Assembly: GCF_036850765.1 (NCBI RefSeq) | Contig: NC_089495.1 | Location: 114,599,033-114,663,032, forward strand | DNA: 64,000 bases | Reading direction: 5' to 3' | Origin: Saccopteryx bilineata | Lineage: Eukaryota > Chordata > Mammalia > Chiroptera > Emballonuridae | Shown: positions 45,846 through 58,471 of the stretch, one piece after another | How positions within the stretch are numbered: the stretch's first letter is position 1 | Layout of the letters: each line of letters opens with the position of its first letter | Position numbers and translations under genes: made by a program | The notes under the pieces: model-generated | Database searches by the model: none | Told to the model about the DNA's origin: nothing | What the model saw: only the letters and a program-made list of their open reading frames with translations

Positions 45846-48800
45846 GTCCCAGGACAGACTGCTGCAGAGGTCAGCAGGACAGACTGCTACAGAGGTCCCG
45901 GGACAGACTGCTACAGAGGTCTGCAGGACAGACTGCTGCAGAGGTCAGCAGGACAGACTGCTGCAGAGGTCTGCAGGACAGACTGCTGCAGAGGTCAGCA
46001 GGACAGACTGCTGCAGAGGTCCCGGGACAGACTGCTGCAGAGGTCTGCAGGACAGACTGCTACAGAGGTCTGCAGGACAGACTGCTGCAGAGGTCCCAGG
46101 ACAGACTGCTACAGAAGTCAGCAGGACAGACTGCTGCAGAGGTCTGCAGGACAGACTGCTGCAGAGGTCAGCAGGACAGACTGCTGCAGAGGTCTGCAGG
46201 ACAGACTGCTGCAGAGGTCAGCAGGACAGACTGCTACAGAGGTCTGCAGGACAGACTGCTGCAGAGGTCAGCAGGACAGACTGCTGCAGAGGTCTGCAGG
46301 ACAGACTGCTGCAGAGGTAAGCAGGACAGACTGCTACAGAGGTCTGCAGGACAGACTGCTGCAGAGGTCAGCAGGACAGACTGCTACAGAGGTCAGCAGG
46401 ACAGACTGCTGCAGAGGTCAGCAGGACAGACTGCTACAGAGGTCTGCAGGACAAACTGCTGCAGAGGTCAGCAGGACAGACTGCTACAGAGGTCAGCAGG
46501 ACAGACTGCTACAGAGGTCCCAGGACAGACTGCTGCAGAGGCCAGCAGGACAGACTGCTACAGAGGTCCAGGACAGACTGCTACAGAGGTCCCGGGACAG
46601 ACTGCTACAGAGGTCAGCAGGACAGACTGCTACAGAGGTCTGCAGGACAGACTGCTACAGAGTTCTGCAGGACAGACTGCTGCAGAGGCCAGCAGGACAG
46701 ACTGCTACAGAGGTCCCAGGACAGACTGCTGCAGAGGTCTGCAGGACAGACTGCTGCAGAGGTCCCAGGACAGACTGCTACAGAGGTCAGCAGGACAGAC
46801 TGCTACAGAGGTCTGCAGGACAGACTGCTACAGAGGTCAGCAGGACAGACTGCTACAGAGGTCTGCAGGACAGACTGCTACAGAGGTCTGCAGGACAGAC
46901 TGCTGCAGAGGTCTGCAGGACAGACTGCTGCAGAGGTCAGCAGGACAGACTGCTGCAGAGGTCAGCAGGACAGACTGCTACAGAGGTCAGCAGGACAGAC
47001 TGCTACAGAGGTCTGCAGGACAGACTGCTGCAGAGGTCTGCAGGACAGACTGCTGCAGAGGTCTGCAGGACAGACTGCTGCAGAGGTCAGCAGGACAGAC
47101 TGCTGCACAGGTCTGCAGGACAGACTGCTGCAGAGGTCTGCAGGACAGACTGCTGCAGAGGTCAGCAGGACAGACTGCTACAGAGGTCTGCAGGACAGAC
47201 TGCTGCAGAGGTCAGCAGGACAGACTGCTACAGAGGTCCCAGGACAGACTGCTGCAGAGGTCCCGGGACAGACTGCTGCAGAGGTCTGCAGGACAGACTG
47301 CTACAGAGGTCCCGGGACAGACTGCTGCAGAGGTCTGCAGGACAGACTGCTGCAGAGGTCTGCAGGACAGACTGCTGCAGAGGTCCCGGGACAGACTGCT
47401 GCAGAGGTCTGCAGGACAGACTGCTGCAGAGGTCAGCAGGACAGACTGCTACAGAGGTCTGCAGGACAGACTGCTGCAGAGGTCAGCAGGACAGACTGCT
47501 GCAGAGGTCCCAGGACAGACTGCTACAGAGGTCTGCAGGACAGACTGCTGCAGAGGTCTGCAGGACAGACTGCTGCAGAGGTCCCAGGACAGACTGCTAC
47601 AGAGGTCAGCAGGACAGACTGCTACAGAGGTCTGCAGGACAGACTGCTGCAGAGGTCAGCAGGACAGACTGCTACAGAGGTCTGCAGGACAGACTGCTAC
47701 AGAGGTCTGCAGGACAGACTGCTGCAGAGGTCCCGGGACAGACTGCTGCAGAGGTCTGCAGGACAGACTGCTGCAGAGGTCAGCAGGACAGACTGCTACA
47801 GAGGTCAGCAGGACAGACTGCTGCAGAGGTCAGCAGGACAGACTGCTACAGAGGTCAGCAGGACAGACTGCTACAGAGGTCTGCAGGACAGACTGCTGCA
47901 GAGGTCTGCAGGACAGACTGCTGCAGTGGTCAGCAGGACAGACTGCTGCAGAGGTCTGCAGGACAGACTGCTGCAGAGGTCTGCAGGACAGACTGCTGCA
48001 AAGGACTGCAGGACAGACTGCTGCAGAGGCCAGCAGGACAGACTGCTACAGAGGTCCCAGGACAGACTGCTGCAGAGGCCAGCAGGACAGACTGCTACAG
48101 AGGTCCCGGGACAGACTGCTGCAGAGGTCCCGGGACAGACTGCTACAGAGGTCAGCAGGACAGACTGCTACAGAGGTCTGCAGGACAGACTGCTACAGAG
48201 GTCTGCAGGACATACTGCTGCAGAGGCCAGCAGGACAGACTGCTACAGAGGTCCCGGGACAGACTGCTGCAGAGGTCAGCAGGACAGACTGCTACAGAGG
48301 TCTGCAGGACAGACTGCTGCAGAGGTCAGCAGGACAGACTGCTGCAGAGGTCCCGGGACAGACTGCTACAGAGGTCAGCAGGACAGACTGCTGCAGAGGT
48401 CCCGGGACAGACTGCTACAGAGGTCAGCAGGACAGACTGCTGCAGAGGTCTGCAGGACAGACTGCTGCAGAGGTCAGCAGGACAGACTGCTGCAGAGGTC
48501 TTCAGGACAGACTGCTGCAGAGGTCCCAGGACAGACTGCTGCAGAGGTCCCAGGACAGACTGCTGCAGAGGTCTGCAGGACAGACTGCTGCAGAGGTCTG
48601 CAGGACAGACTGCTGCAGGGGTCTGCAGGACAGACTGCTGCAGAGGTCAGCAGGACAGACTGCTACAGAGGTCAGCAGGACAGACTGCTACAGAGGTCTG
48701 CAGGACAGACTGCTACAGAGGTCTGCAGGACAGACTGCTGCAGAGGTCCCGGGACAGACTGCTACAGAGGTCTGCAGGACAGACTGCTACAGAGGTCTGC

Positions 48801-51800
48801 AGGACAGACTGCTACAGAGGTCAGCAGGACAGACTGCTACAGAGGTCCCGGGACAGACTGCTGCAGAGGTCCCGGGACAGACTGCTGCAGAGGTCTGCAG
48901 GACAGACTGCTGCAGAGGTCAGCAGGACAGACTGCTGCAGAGGTCAGCAGGACAGACTGCTACAGAGGTCTGCAGGACAGACTGCTGCAGAGGTCTGCAG
49001 GACAGACTGCTGCAGAGGTCAGCAGGACAGACTGCTGCAGAGGTCTGCAGGACAGACTGCTGCAGAGGTCTGCAGGACAGACTGCTGCAGAGGTCAGCAG
49101 GACAGACTGCTGCAGAGGTCTGTAGGACAGACTGCTGCAGAGGTCAGCAGGACAGACTGCTACAGAGGTCAGCAGGACAGACTGCTACAGAGGTCTGCAG
49201 GACAGACTGCTGCAGAGGTCAGCAGGACAGACTGCTGCAGAGGTCAGCAGGACAGACTGCTACAGAGGTCTGCAGGACAGACTGCTACAGAGGTCTGCAG
49301 GACAGACTGCTGCAGAGGTCCCGGGACAGACTGCTGCAGAGGTCTGCAGGACAGACTGCTGCAGAGGTCAGCAGGACAGACTGCTGCAGAGGTCAGCAGG
49401 ACAGACTGCTACAGAGGTCTGCAGGACAGACTGCTGCAGAGGTCTGCAGGACAGACTGCTGCAGAGGTCAGCAGGACAGACTGCTGCAGAGGTCAGCAGG
49501 ACAGACTGCTGCAGAGGTCTGCAGGACAGACTGCTGCAGAGGTCAGCAGGACAGACTGCTGCACAGGTCTGCAGGACAGACTGCTGCAGAGGTCTGCAGG
49601 ACAGACTGCTGCAGAGGCCAGCAGGACAGACTGCTACAGAGGTCAGCAGGACAGACTGCTACAGAGGTCCCAGGACAGACTGCTGCAGAGGTCCCGGGAC
49701 AGACTGCTGCAGAGGTCTGCAGGACAGACTGCTACAGAGGTCTGCAGGACAGACTGCTACAGAGGTCCCGGGACAGACTGCTGCAGAGGTCTGCAGGACA
49801 GACTGCTGCAGAGGTCTGCAGGACAGACTGCTGCAGAGGTCCCGGGACAGACTGCTGCAGAGGTCTGCAGGACAGACTGCTGCAGAGGTCAGCAGGACAG
49901 ACTGCTACAGAGGTCTGCAGGACAGACTGCTGCAGAGGTCAGCAGGACAGACTGCTGCAGAGGTCCCAGGACAGACTGCTACAGAGGTCTGCAGGACAGA
50001 CTGCTGCAGAGGTCTGCAGGACAGACTGCTGCAGAGGTCCCAGGACAGACTGCTACAGAGGTCAGCAGGACAGACTGCTACAGAGGTCTGCAGGACAGAC
50101 TGCTGCAGAGGTCAGCAGGACAGACTGCTACAGAGGTCTGCAGGACAGACTGCTACAGAGGTCTGCAGGACAGACTGCTGCAGAGGTCCCGGGACAGACT
50201 GCTGCAGAGGTCTGCAGGACAGACTGCTGCAGAGGTCAGCAGGACAGACTGCTACAGAGGTCAGCAGGACAGACTGCTGCAGAGGTCAGCAGGACAGACT
50301 GCTACAGAGGTCAGCAGGACAGACTGCTACAGAGGTCTGCAGGACAGACTGCTGCAGAGGTCTGCAGGACAGACTGCTGCAGTGGTCAGCAGGACAGACT
50401 GCTGCAGAGGTCTGCAGGACAGACTGCTGCAGAGGTCAGCAGGACAGACTGCTGCAGAGGTCAGCAGGACAGACTGCTGCAGAGGTCTGCAGGACAGACT
50501 GCTGCAAAGGACTGCAGGACAGACTGCTGCAGAGGCCAGCAGGACAGACTGCTACAGAGGTCCCAGGACAGACTGCTGCAGAGGCCAGCAGGACAGACTG
50601 CTACAGAGGTCCCGGGACAGACTGCTGCAGAGGTCCCGGGACAGACTGCTACAGAGGTCAGCAGGACAGACTGCTACAGAGGTCTGCAGGACAGACTGCT
50701 ACAGAGGTCCCGGGACAGACTGCTGCAGAGGTCAACAGGACAGACTGCTACAGAGGTCTGCAGGACAGACTGCTGCAGAGGTCAGCACGACAGACTGCTG
50801 CAGAGGTCCCGGGACAGACTGCTACAGAGGTCAGCAGGACAGACTGCTGCAGAGGTCCCGGGACAGACTGCTACAGAGGTCTGCAGGACAGACTGCTACA
50901 GAGGTCAGCAGGACAGACTGCTACAGAGGTCTGCAGGACAGACTGCTACAGAGGTCCCAGGACAGACTGCTACAGAGGTCTGCAGGACAGACTGCTACAG
51001 AGGTCCCAGGACAGACTGCTGCAGAGGTCCCGGGACAGACTGCTGCAGAGGTCTGCAGGACAGACTGCTGCAGAGGTCAGCAGGACAGACTGCTACAGAG
51101 GTCTGCAGGACAGACTGCTGCAGAGGTCTGCAGGACAGACTGCTGCAGAGGTCAGCAGGACAGACTGCTGCAGAGGTCAGCAGGACAGACTGCTGCAGAG
51201 GTCTGCAGGACAGACTGCTGCAGAGGTCTGCAGGACAGACTGCTGCAGAGGTCAGCAGGACAGACTGCTACAGAGGTCAGCAGGACAGACTGCTACAGAG
51301 GTCTGCAGGACAGACTGCTGCAGAGGTCAGCAGGACAGACTGCTGCAGAGGTCTGCAGGACAGACTGCTACAGAGGTCTGCAGGACAGACTGCTGCAGAG
51401 GTCAGCAGGACAGACTGCTGCAGAGGTCTGCAGGACAGACTGCTGCAGAGGTCTGCAGGACAGACTGCTACAGAGGTCCTAGGACAGACTGCTGCAGAGG
51501 TCAGCAGGACAGACTGCTGCAGAGGTCTGCAGGACAGACTGCTACAGAGGTCTGCAGGACAGACTGCTGCAGAGGTCCCGGGACAGACTGCTACAGAGGT
51601 CAGCAGGACAGACTGCTACAGAGGTCTGCAGGACAGACTGCTACAGAGGTCAGCAGGACAGACTGCTACAGAGGTCTGCAGGACAGACTGCTACAGAGGT
51701 CCCGGGACAGACTGCTGCAGAGGTCCCGGGACAGACTGCTGCAGAGGTCTGCAGGACAGACTGCTGCAGAGGTCAGCAGGACAGACTGCTGCAGAGGTCT

Positions 51801-53275
51801 GCAGGACAGACTGCTGCAGAGGTCTGCAGGACAGACTGCTGCAGAGGTCAGCAGGACAGACTGCTGCAGAGGTCTGCAGGACAGACTGCTGCAGAGGTCA
51901 GCAGGACAGACTGCTGCAGAGGTCAGCAGGACAGACTGCTACAGAGGTCAGCAGGACAGACTGCTACAGAGGTCTGCAGGACAGACTGCTGCAGAGGTCT
52001 GCAGGACAGACTGCTGCAGAGGTCAGCAGGACAGACTGCTGCAGAGGTCAGCAGGACAGACTGCTGCAGAGGTCTGCAGGACAGACTGCTGCAGAGGTTC
52101 TGGGACAGACTGCTACAGAGGTCAGCAGGACAGACTGCTGCAGAGGTCTGCAGGACAGACTGCTGCAGAGGTCTGCAGGACAGACTGCTACAGAGGTCAG
52201 CAGGACAGACTGCTGCAGAGGTCTGCAGGACAGACTGCTACAGAGGTCAGCAGGACAGACTGCTACAGAGGTCTGCAGGACAGACTGCTACAGAGGTCCC
52301 GGGACAGACTGCTGCAGAGGGCTGCAGGACAGACTGCTGCAGAGGTCCCGGGACAGACTGCTACAGAGGTCAGCAGGACAGACTGCTGCAGAGGTCAGCA
52401 GGACAGACTGCTACAGAGGTCAGCAGGACAGACTGCTGCAGAGGTCTGCAGGACAGACTGCTGCAGAGGTCTGCAGGACAGACTGCTGCAGAGGTCCCGG
52501 GACAGACTGCTACAGAGGTCAGCAGGACAGACTGCTACAGAGGTCTGCAGGACAGACTGCTACAGAGGTCTGCAGGACAGACTGCTGCAGAGGTCTGCAG
52601 GACAGACTGCTGCAGAGGTCAGCAGGACAGACTGCTGCAGAGGTCTGCAGGACAGACTGCTGCAGAGGTCATCAGGACAGACTGCTGCAGAGGTCAGCAG
52701 GACAGACTGCTGCAGAGGTCTGCAGGACAGACTGCTGCAGAGGTCTGCAGGACAGACTGCTGCAGAGGTCAGCAGGACAGACTGCTGCAGAGGTCAGCAG
52801 GACAGACTGCTGCAGAGGTCAGCAAGACAGACTGCTGCAGAGGTCTGTAGGACAGACTGCTACAGAGGTCAGCAGGACAGACTGCTGCAGAGGTCCCGGG
52901 ACAGACTGCTACAGAGGTCAGCAGGACAGACTGCTGCAGAGGTCAGCAGGACAGACTGCTGCAGAGGTCTGCAGGACAGACTGCTGCAGAGGTCAGCAGG
53001 ACAGACTGCTGCAGAGGTCTGCAGGACAGACTGCTGCAGAGGTCAGCAGGACAGACTGCTGCAGAGGTCTGCAGGACAGACTGCTGCAGAGGTCCCAGGA
53101 CAGACTGCTGCAGAGGTCTGCAGGACAGACTGCTACAGAGGTCTGCAGGACAGACTGCTGCAGAGGTCAGCAGGAAAGACTGCTGCAGAGGTCCCAGGAC
53201 AGACTGCTGCAGAGGTCAGCAGGACAGACTGCTACAGAGGTCAGCAGGACAGACTGCTACAGAGGTCTGCAGCAC
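45846..53275. repeat. Giant 24/25-bp minisatellite (about 300 units)
   Basis: The array is about 7.43 kb. The basic unit is GGACAGACTGCT(G/A)CAGAGGT followed by one of a few linkers: CTGCA or CAGCA (25-bp unit), CCCG or CCCA (24-bp unit). Most units match one of these types exactly; rare variants include GCACAGG, GCAGTGG, GCAAAGG and GAGGCC. The plus strand contains no stop in any frame except at rare variants (TAA near 46318, TAG near 49123 and 51480), so frames stay open for up to 1883 codons. The predicted proteins are pure cycles of QTAAEV, RTDCCRG and DRLLQRS, and nothing indicates a gene. The array is transcribed antisense to these frames as part of STARD13 pre-mRNA if the first exon lies upstream. 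Confidence 0.97.
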
Positions 53276-53554
53276 AGCACTGGAGAAAATGCAATCTACT
53301 TAGTTTAGTATCACGATCGAATTTCAATAAAATGTTTGTAATTATTACATGTGAGAGCATTTCCATTTCACTCTGGGTATCTATTTTAGCTTGCCCGGTA
53401 TCCTCCCCATTTCTTCTTCAGATAACAGAACTCTCCTATGTGGTTTAGGTGGGGCTGCACCCCTCTTTGTGCCAACCACACTCCTCAGCTGTCATCACCA
53501 CCCACACAGGGATGATGTGCTCCTTAAGAGCACCCCACTCCACTTCATCTAGTG
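53276..53554. other. Unique sequence between minisatellite and hAT copy
   Basis: About 280 bp with no recognised feature. Confidence 0.5.
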
Positions 53555-53885
53555 CAGGGGTCCCCAAACTTTTTACACAGGGGGCCAGTTCACTGTCCCT
53601 CAGACCGTTGGAGGGCCGGACTATAAAAAAAAACTATGAACAAATCCCTATACACACTGCACATATCTTATTTTAAAGTAAAAAAACAAAACGGGAACAA
53701 ATATAATATTTAAAATAAAGAACAAGTAAATTTAAATCAACAAACTGACCAGTATTTCAATGGGAACTATGCTCCTCTCACTGACCACCAATGAAAGAGG
53801 TGCCCCTTCCAGAAGTGCGCGGGGGCCGGATAAATGGCTTCAGGGGGCCGCATGCGGCCCGTGGGCCGTAGTTTGGAGACCCCTG
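53555..53885. mobile_element. Non-autonomous hAT transposon, shorter form (331 bp)
   Basis: It has the same ends (CAGGGGTCCCCAAAC and its diverged complement) and the same orientation as the copy at 44050. It lacks that copy's 165-bp middle segment: ...CAATGGGAACTATG joins directly to CTCCTCTCACTGACC. The flanks ATCTAGTG (left) and ATTAGGGA (right) do not form a clean 8-bp duplication. Confidence 0.92.
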
Positions 53886-56800
53886 ATTAGGGAGACTAAA
53901 GAACTTTGGTGTCTTAAGTTTGGGGGCTAAAAATTAGCTGGTTGAAAAGGTGGATATCAAGTTTTTTAAATTGGTTGTTTGATCTATACAAAAACAAACA
54001 AAAAAAGCTCTTCACTTAAGAAACCCAGAAAATGGTTTGGTTCTGAGCATATTCTTCTGTTACATATTTGTGAATCTCATTTCAGGGGAAATTACTTGCT
54101 CTGCTTCAGTTTTACATACTGTACTTAAACCATGATGTAACCTTTGTCCAGAGACAGACGCAGTGGAGGAGAGAGGCTGTCTCACTCACTGGCTGCCCAA
54201 CAAAGGGCACATCGGTGAGCATGATACCCAGATGAACTACAGCCTGTGACACTGGTCTTAACAAGTATTACCATGTTTCTTCATTACGCACGCTCAGGAG
54301 TGAAAACATAAAAATACAGAAAGGCACAATGAGAGAAAAAAGTCAACTCTTGTTCCATTACTAACACAGAATTCACTGTGTTATTGGTCAAAATGGTTAA
54401 TATGATAACATCTTTGGTTGACTACTCTTTTTCACATCATAATACATTGATAATATTTCCCTGTATAAATAATATTGTTGGCAAGGATAGAACATTTCTT
54501 TTGTTTTGAGACTGATGTTTGTTTTTTAAATGATTGATACTTGAACATGGCCAATCATATTTCATCATGGGGAGGTTGTACCATCAAAGCAAGAGAAAAC
54601 AGTTCCATAGGACCACTCCAAGGAAGACTGACCATGAAGAAAGCTGGGAGTCCATGCAACTGGAAAGAGATTGACAAGCTGTTTCTTCAAAGAAATATCA
54701 TTTAGTGATGTTTGGATACAGTCAGGTGGACACAGCTCCAAGGGCCTCCATCAAGTAAGTTCTGAGCTCAGCAATTCTCTACCCAGGTGTGCGGGCCTCG
54801 TCTTGTGTTACAGCCTCATTGACTTTTTAAACAGGTGTTTCTGGAGTGCTCGGAACAGGGTGTTCTCCCTGCTAAGCATTCTAAATATATTTGGTTTACA
54901 TTAATCTTGGCAGAGCAAATACTTTTTCCATAGCTAAACGGGAGAAATACCATTCTTCCTAAAATGACCAAAGTTTTCAATGCGGGCCACTTAAATTTTA
55001 TCATCAGAAAACTAGCCAGCAAGAAGGAACCTGGTCTACTGTGGATAGTTTGTAAAGTTATTATATATGTGTGTTGTTCTTACAGATCTCCTTGAATTCC
55101 AGTGGACAACCTGGCTCCAACTTAAATAAGTCTTCTTAAATGCTCATGAAAAGTTCTCAAGAGAAGCAGGGAAGAAAAGGCCTTGTGGAGCTCCACGTGG
55201 TTTATAAAAGCAGGCTTCAGAACAGTGTTCTGTCTTTACATTTAAACTGGCTATCATGGTGGGCAACCTGTTTTTGAAAGATTATGGTGACTCAGCCACC
55301 ACAAGGTGTCTACAGTGGATGCAATTATCACTATTAAAGTCTATCACAGGTATTAACGTTTCAACAGGCTCACAGCAGCTGACTTAGGATGATTCCTATG
55401 GCTGAGTTAACTTTGTTATTCACATACTACTTAAGACCAATGACTCCTTTGTCTTCAGATGGAATTTCTCAAGTGAAGACCCTATGTATCAAGGGTGTAT
55501 TTATCTGGCCATACACAAGGCTGGTTTTGTTACAATCAATGCCAGGGTATCTTTCCTGTCTATGGATATGAAAGATGAATATTATATTATATAAACCTAC
55601 ATACCACCACAGTCTTTTTCCAAGGAGGGCTTTATAACCTGAATCACAGGTGCAGGACGGAACATCAAGTTGGGTAGTACTAAAAGACGTTGATTTAGGT
55701 CCCATGTCATGGCATCAGGCTACATCTCTTTGCACTCTTGGAATTACATAACAGGTTTACTGCAATGTAAAAAGGTCTGAATAAGTCTTAAAAATATACC
55801 AAGTATTGTTTTTTTCTAATGTGCATAATAACATTTTCCATCTGTGGCATTTTAAGTTACTAACAGGAGTCAAAATACAGGTTATTTAGAAAAAATTTAA
55901 GATTGTTAACCACTGAAAATTCATCAGTGGAAAACTAATAAACACTATTTCAGCTCCCCATAACTTATGGCAACTTTTTCCTTGATATGTAGCAAAATAT
56001 ATTGCTATCTGATGATAAATAACTATAGAAGAAAAAAATCTGGGAGATGTATATGCAGTGTATATATCCCTGTGACACTGATATACTCCATTTACACAGA
56101 GATTCATGACTGCGTTTATGTGCATTTCTCTGAAAAACATGAATCACAGGCATGATGAGGCATACTATTCCGTCACTGATTCTTCACACTAGTCTTGTTT
56201 CCCAGGCCTTATAATATCTTCTGCAAGCTGGATTCATAGCAAATCTAGTCACTTAAAAATCATCTCTATTACTGTAAAAGAGGATCAAGTAAATCCTATA
56301 CCTAAGTATAGGTCTATTCCTAGTCACCCAAGGGTTGTTTTAAATCACTCTTTTTCAGCGTGGTTGGGAAAATCTTATATATATATAAAGGTGATGATGA
56401 GTGTTTATATATTTTAAAAGTGATTTTCTCAACCACATTTAAAACATGATTAATGTGAAATTTATTTATATAAAATTTTATATTAAGAAGTGTTTTATAT
56501 GTTATAATATATAAAACATATAACATTATTTATTTATTATTGATTTATTTCATTATTAAATTTCTAATAGTAACATAGATACACACAAACACACACTTTA
56601 TTCCTTATATGTTCCCAGTGATTCCCTGCTCTTTCCAGTTGCCATGTCATGTGCAGTTCTCCTCCAACTGGGAAGCACATATGTTCCATCCCATTGATGT
56701 TCTGCTTGGCAAAATGCCCCACTTTGGCCAATGAAATGTGAGCAGAAGTAATGTAGGCTCGTTTCAAACCAAACTTCGTAAGAGCCACCACCTAGTTCTT

Positions 56801-57016
56801 CCAGCTTTCCTGCTCTTAGGTTTTACCACAAAGCCAGTGTGTCTCAGACCGAGGCAATTTCTTCAGCCTGGGTCCCAGAACAATGGCACAGGGGAAAAGT
56901 CACAGCAGAATAGCTGCTGACATGGGATGTGGGCAAGAAATAAAATTTTGTTGCTTTTTGACACTACAACTTGGAGAACAATTTGAAACAGTGGCATAAT
57001 CTGGCATAAACTAATT
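53886..57016. other. Intron or upstream sequence, no gene recognised
   Basis: About 3.1 kb of AT-rich DNA with scattered short open frames on both strands. No repeat family or coding similarity is recognised. An AT-rich palindromic stretch lies at about 56470-56550. Confidence 0.45.
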
Positions 57017-58471
57017 TCACATAGCTCGCAGCCATTCGTTCCATAGATGAAGCACAAAGAAGGGACCAGGGACCTTGACTTCAACTTGTAACTGTTGCTG
57101 AAGATCCATTAATGTGTCATAGAAATGAACACAGTCATTTTCAGTGATCATTTCTGCCTGAAGTTCTGCTTCCCTGTCTAGAGTACACAGCCTATATGAA
57201 TTTGAAAACTGTAAACAATCTTTTATGTTCATCTCTCATATGATCTGTACATGTGGGTGCACACATTCACAAACACACAAACACTTTATCTCTCACAAGA
57301 CACACACACACCACACCACAGAAATTCAGTTGCAATTGAACAAGAATACTCTCAGTGATAACTCTCATGCCCATATTCCTAATAATATAATATGATATAT
57401 ATATATGTATATACCTCCCCAATCAATCTATTTCAAAGAAAAAGAAAGCAGAAAATATATGCTCTACCAGCCAAATAATTTCTGGCCAGACTGTTTTGAT
57501 TCAAGTGTTCCATGAGGCAGAGCAGCTCTTTCCTCTCCTCTGTCATTTGGTACAGATCATTCCCACCAGGTGCTGTGGTATTTCTCAGGGAGGCGGCGTG
57601 CATACATAAGCTCATGAACATCCCCAGATTTTGAAGCTGTGGAGTCACTGCTAATGACTAAATCCCAATAGATTCTCCAGGTGGAGTCCATTAAGCAACA
57701 AAAACGCAAGGTAGGGGAACAAACAGTGAGTGATTCAGACTATTAGAAAGAGGGTCATAATCTACAGGCATTGACCAAAGACCTCCATTTTGACCCACCA
57801 AGACAATGACGTCTTGAATAACTTTTCCTAGGATACGAATATGAGACTCTGGAAATTGTCTCTCTCTAACTCAGCTTCTCTTGGAAAGGTGGAGAGTACA
57901 AGTTCACGATAGCTGACTTGAACTGGGCTTCTCAGCAGAAGCTCTGTCTTCCGCAGGTCAGCCAGATTGCCAGAATCAAAGGGCGCTTGCTTATTCACTC
58001 TCTGTCATGTCAATGACTTCTTGCCTGAGGAACAGCAACTGCTTTAGACAAGTTCCACCACCACTAGATAGTCAGCTTTCTTGGCTTTGGACAGGTACTC
58101 TTTTATCCTATATTGCTTTAAGACTTTTTTTTATTTTTTATTAAAAAGTAGGCATGTCTTTAAGGAATCAAACCCCTGCTCCACAGACTTCCATCCATAC
58201 TTGAACATCTGTACTTGTAAAGGCTTATCTGTTATTTGGTTGCTTAGCCCGTGTCTTCTATAGCTTTGGGTACTCCAATTACACTGGGGGCTTTTGTCAT
58301 AGCCAGGGGGAGATGTACCTTGAAGGCATCAAAAGAAGCACAGACTTTGTCTGCATAAAATAACTCCAAGGATCCCCTCCTAGTCTTTCCCTCCTTGTGG
58401 AACTGGCCTGTCACAAGGCCAAAGCGTGTCACATCCAAAGCTTCCGACTTCCAGCTGAAGGCTTGGCGCAT
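57017..58471 (-). pseudogene. Unidentified decayed coding-like stretch, minus strand
   Basis: Several consecutive minus-strand blocks have protein-like composition: 58471-58244 (QAFSWKSEALDVTRFGLVTG onward), about 58000-57850 (DSGNLADLRKTELLLRSPVQ), about 57640-57470 (NDLYQMTEERKELLCLMEHL) and 57190-57017 (ENDCVHFYDTLMDLQQQLQV then EVKVPGPFFVLHLWNEWLRA). They lie in different frames with stops and non-coding gaps between them, as expected of an old processed pseudogene with insertions. I do not recognise the parent gene, and no poly(A) tail or target duplication is visible. It could also be chance open sequence. Confidence 0.3.

Noticed and set aside
45831..51482. A single plus-strand open frame of 1883 codons
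   Set aside because: It consists only of the minisatellite read through its three stop-free frames. There are no domains, the start codon is incidental, and the composition cycles QTAAEV/RTDCCRG/DRLLQRS. The ends coincide with rare stop-creating variants (TCCTAGG at about 51480).
45846..53275. CRISPR-like array of repeats
   Set aside because: There are no unique spacers between repeats: units are directly adjacent and near-identical, and the host is a mammal. This is a tandem minisatellite.
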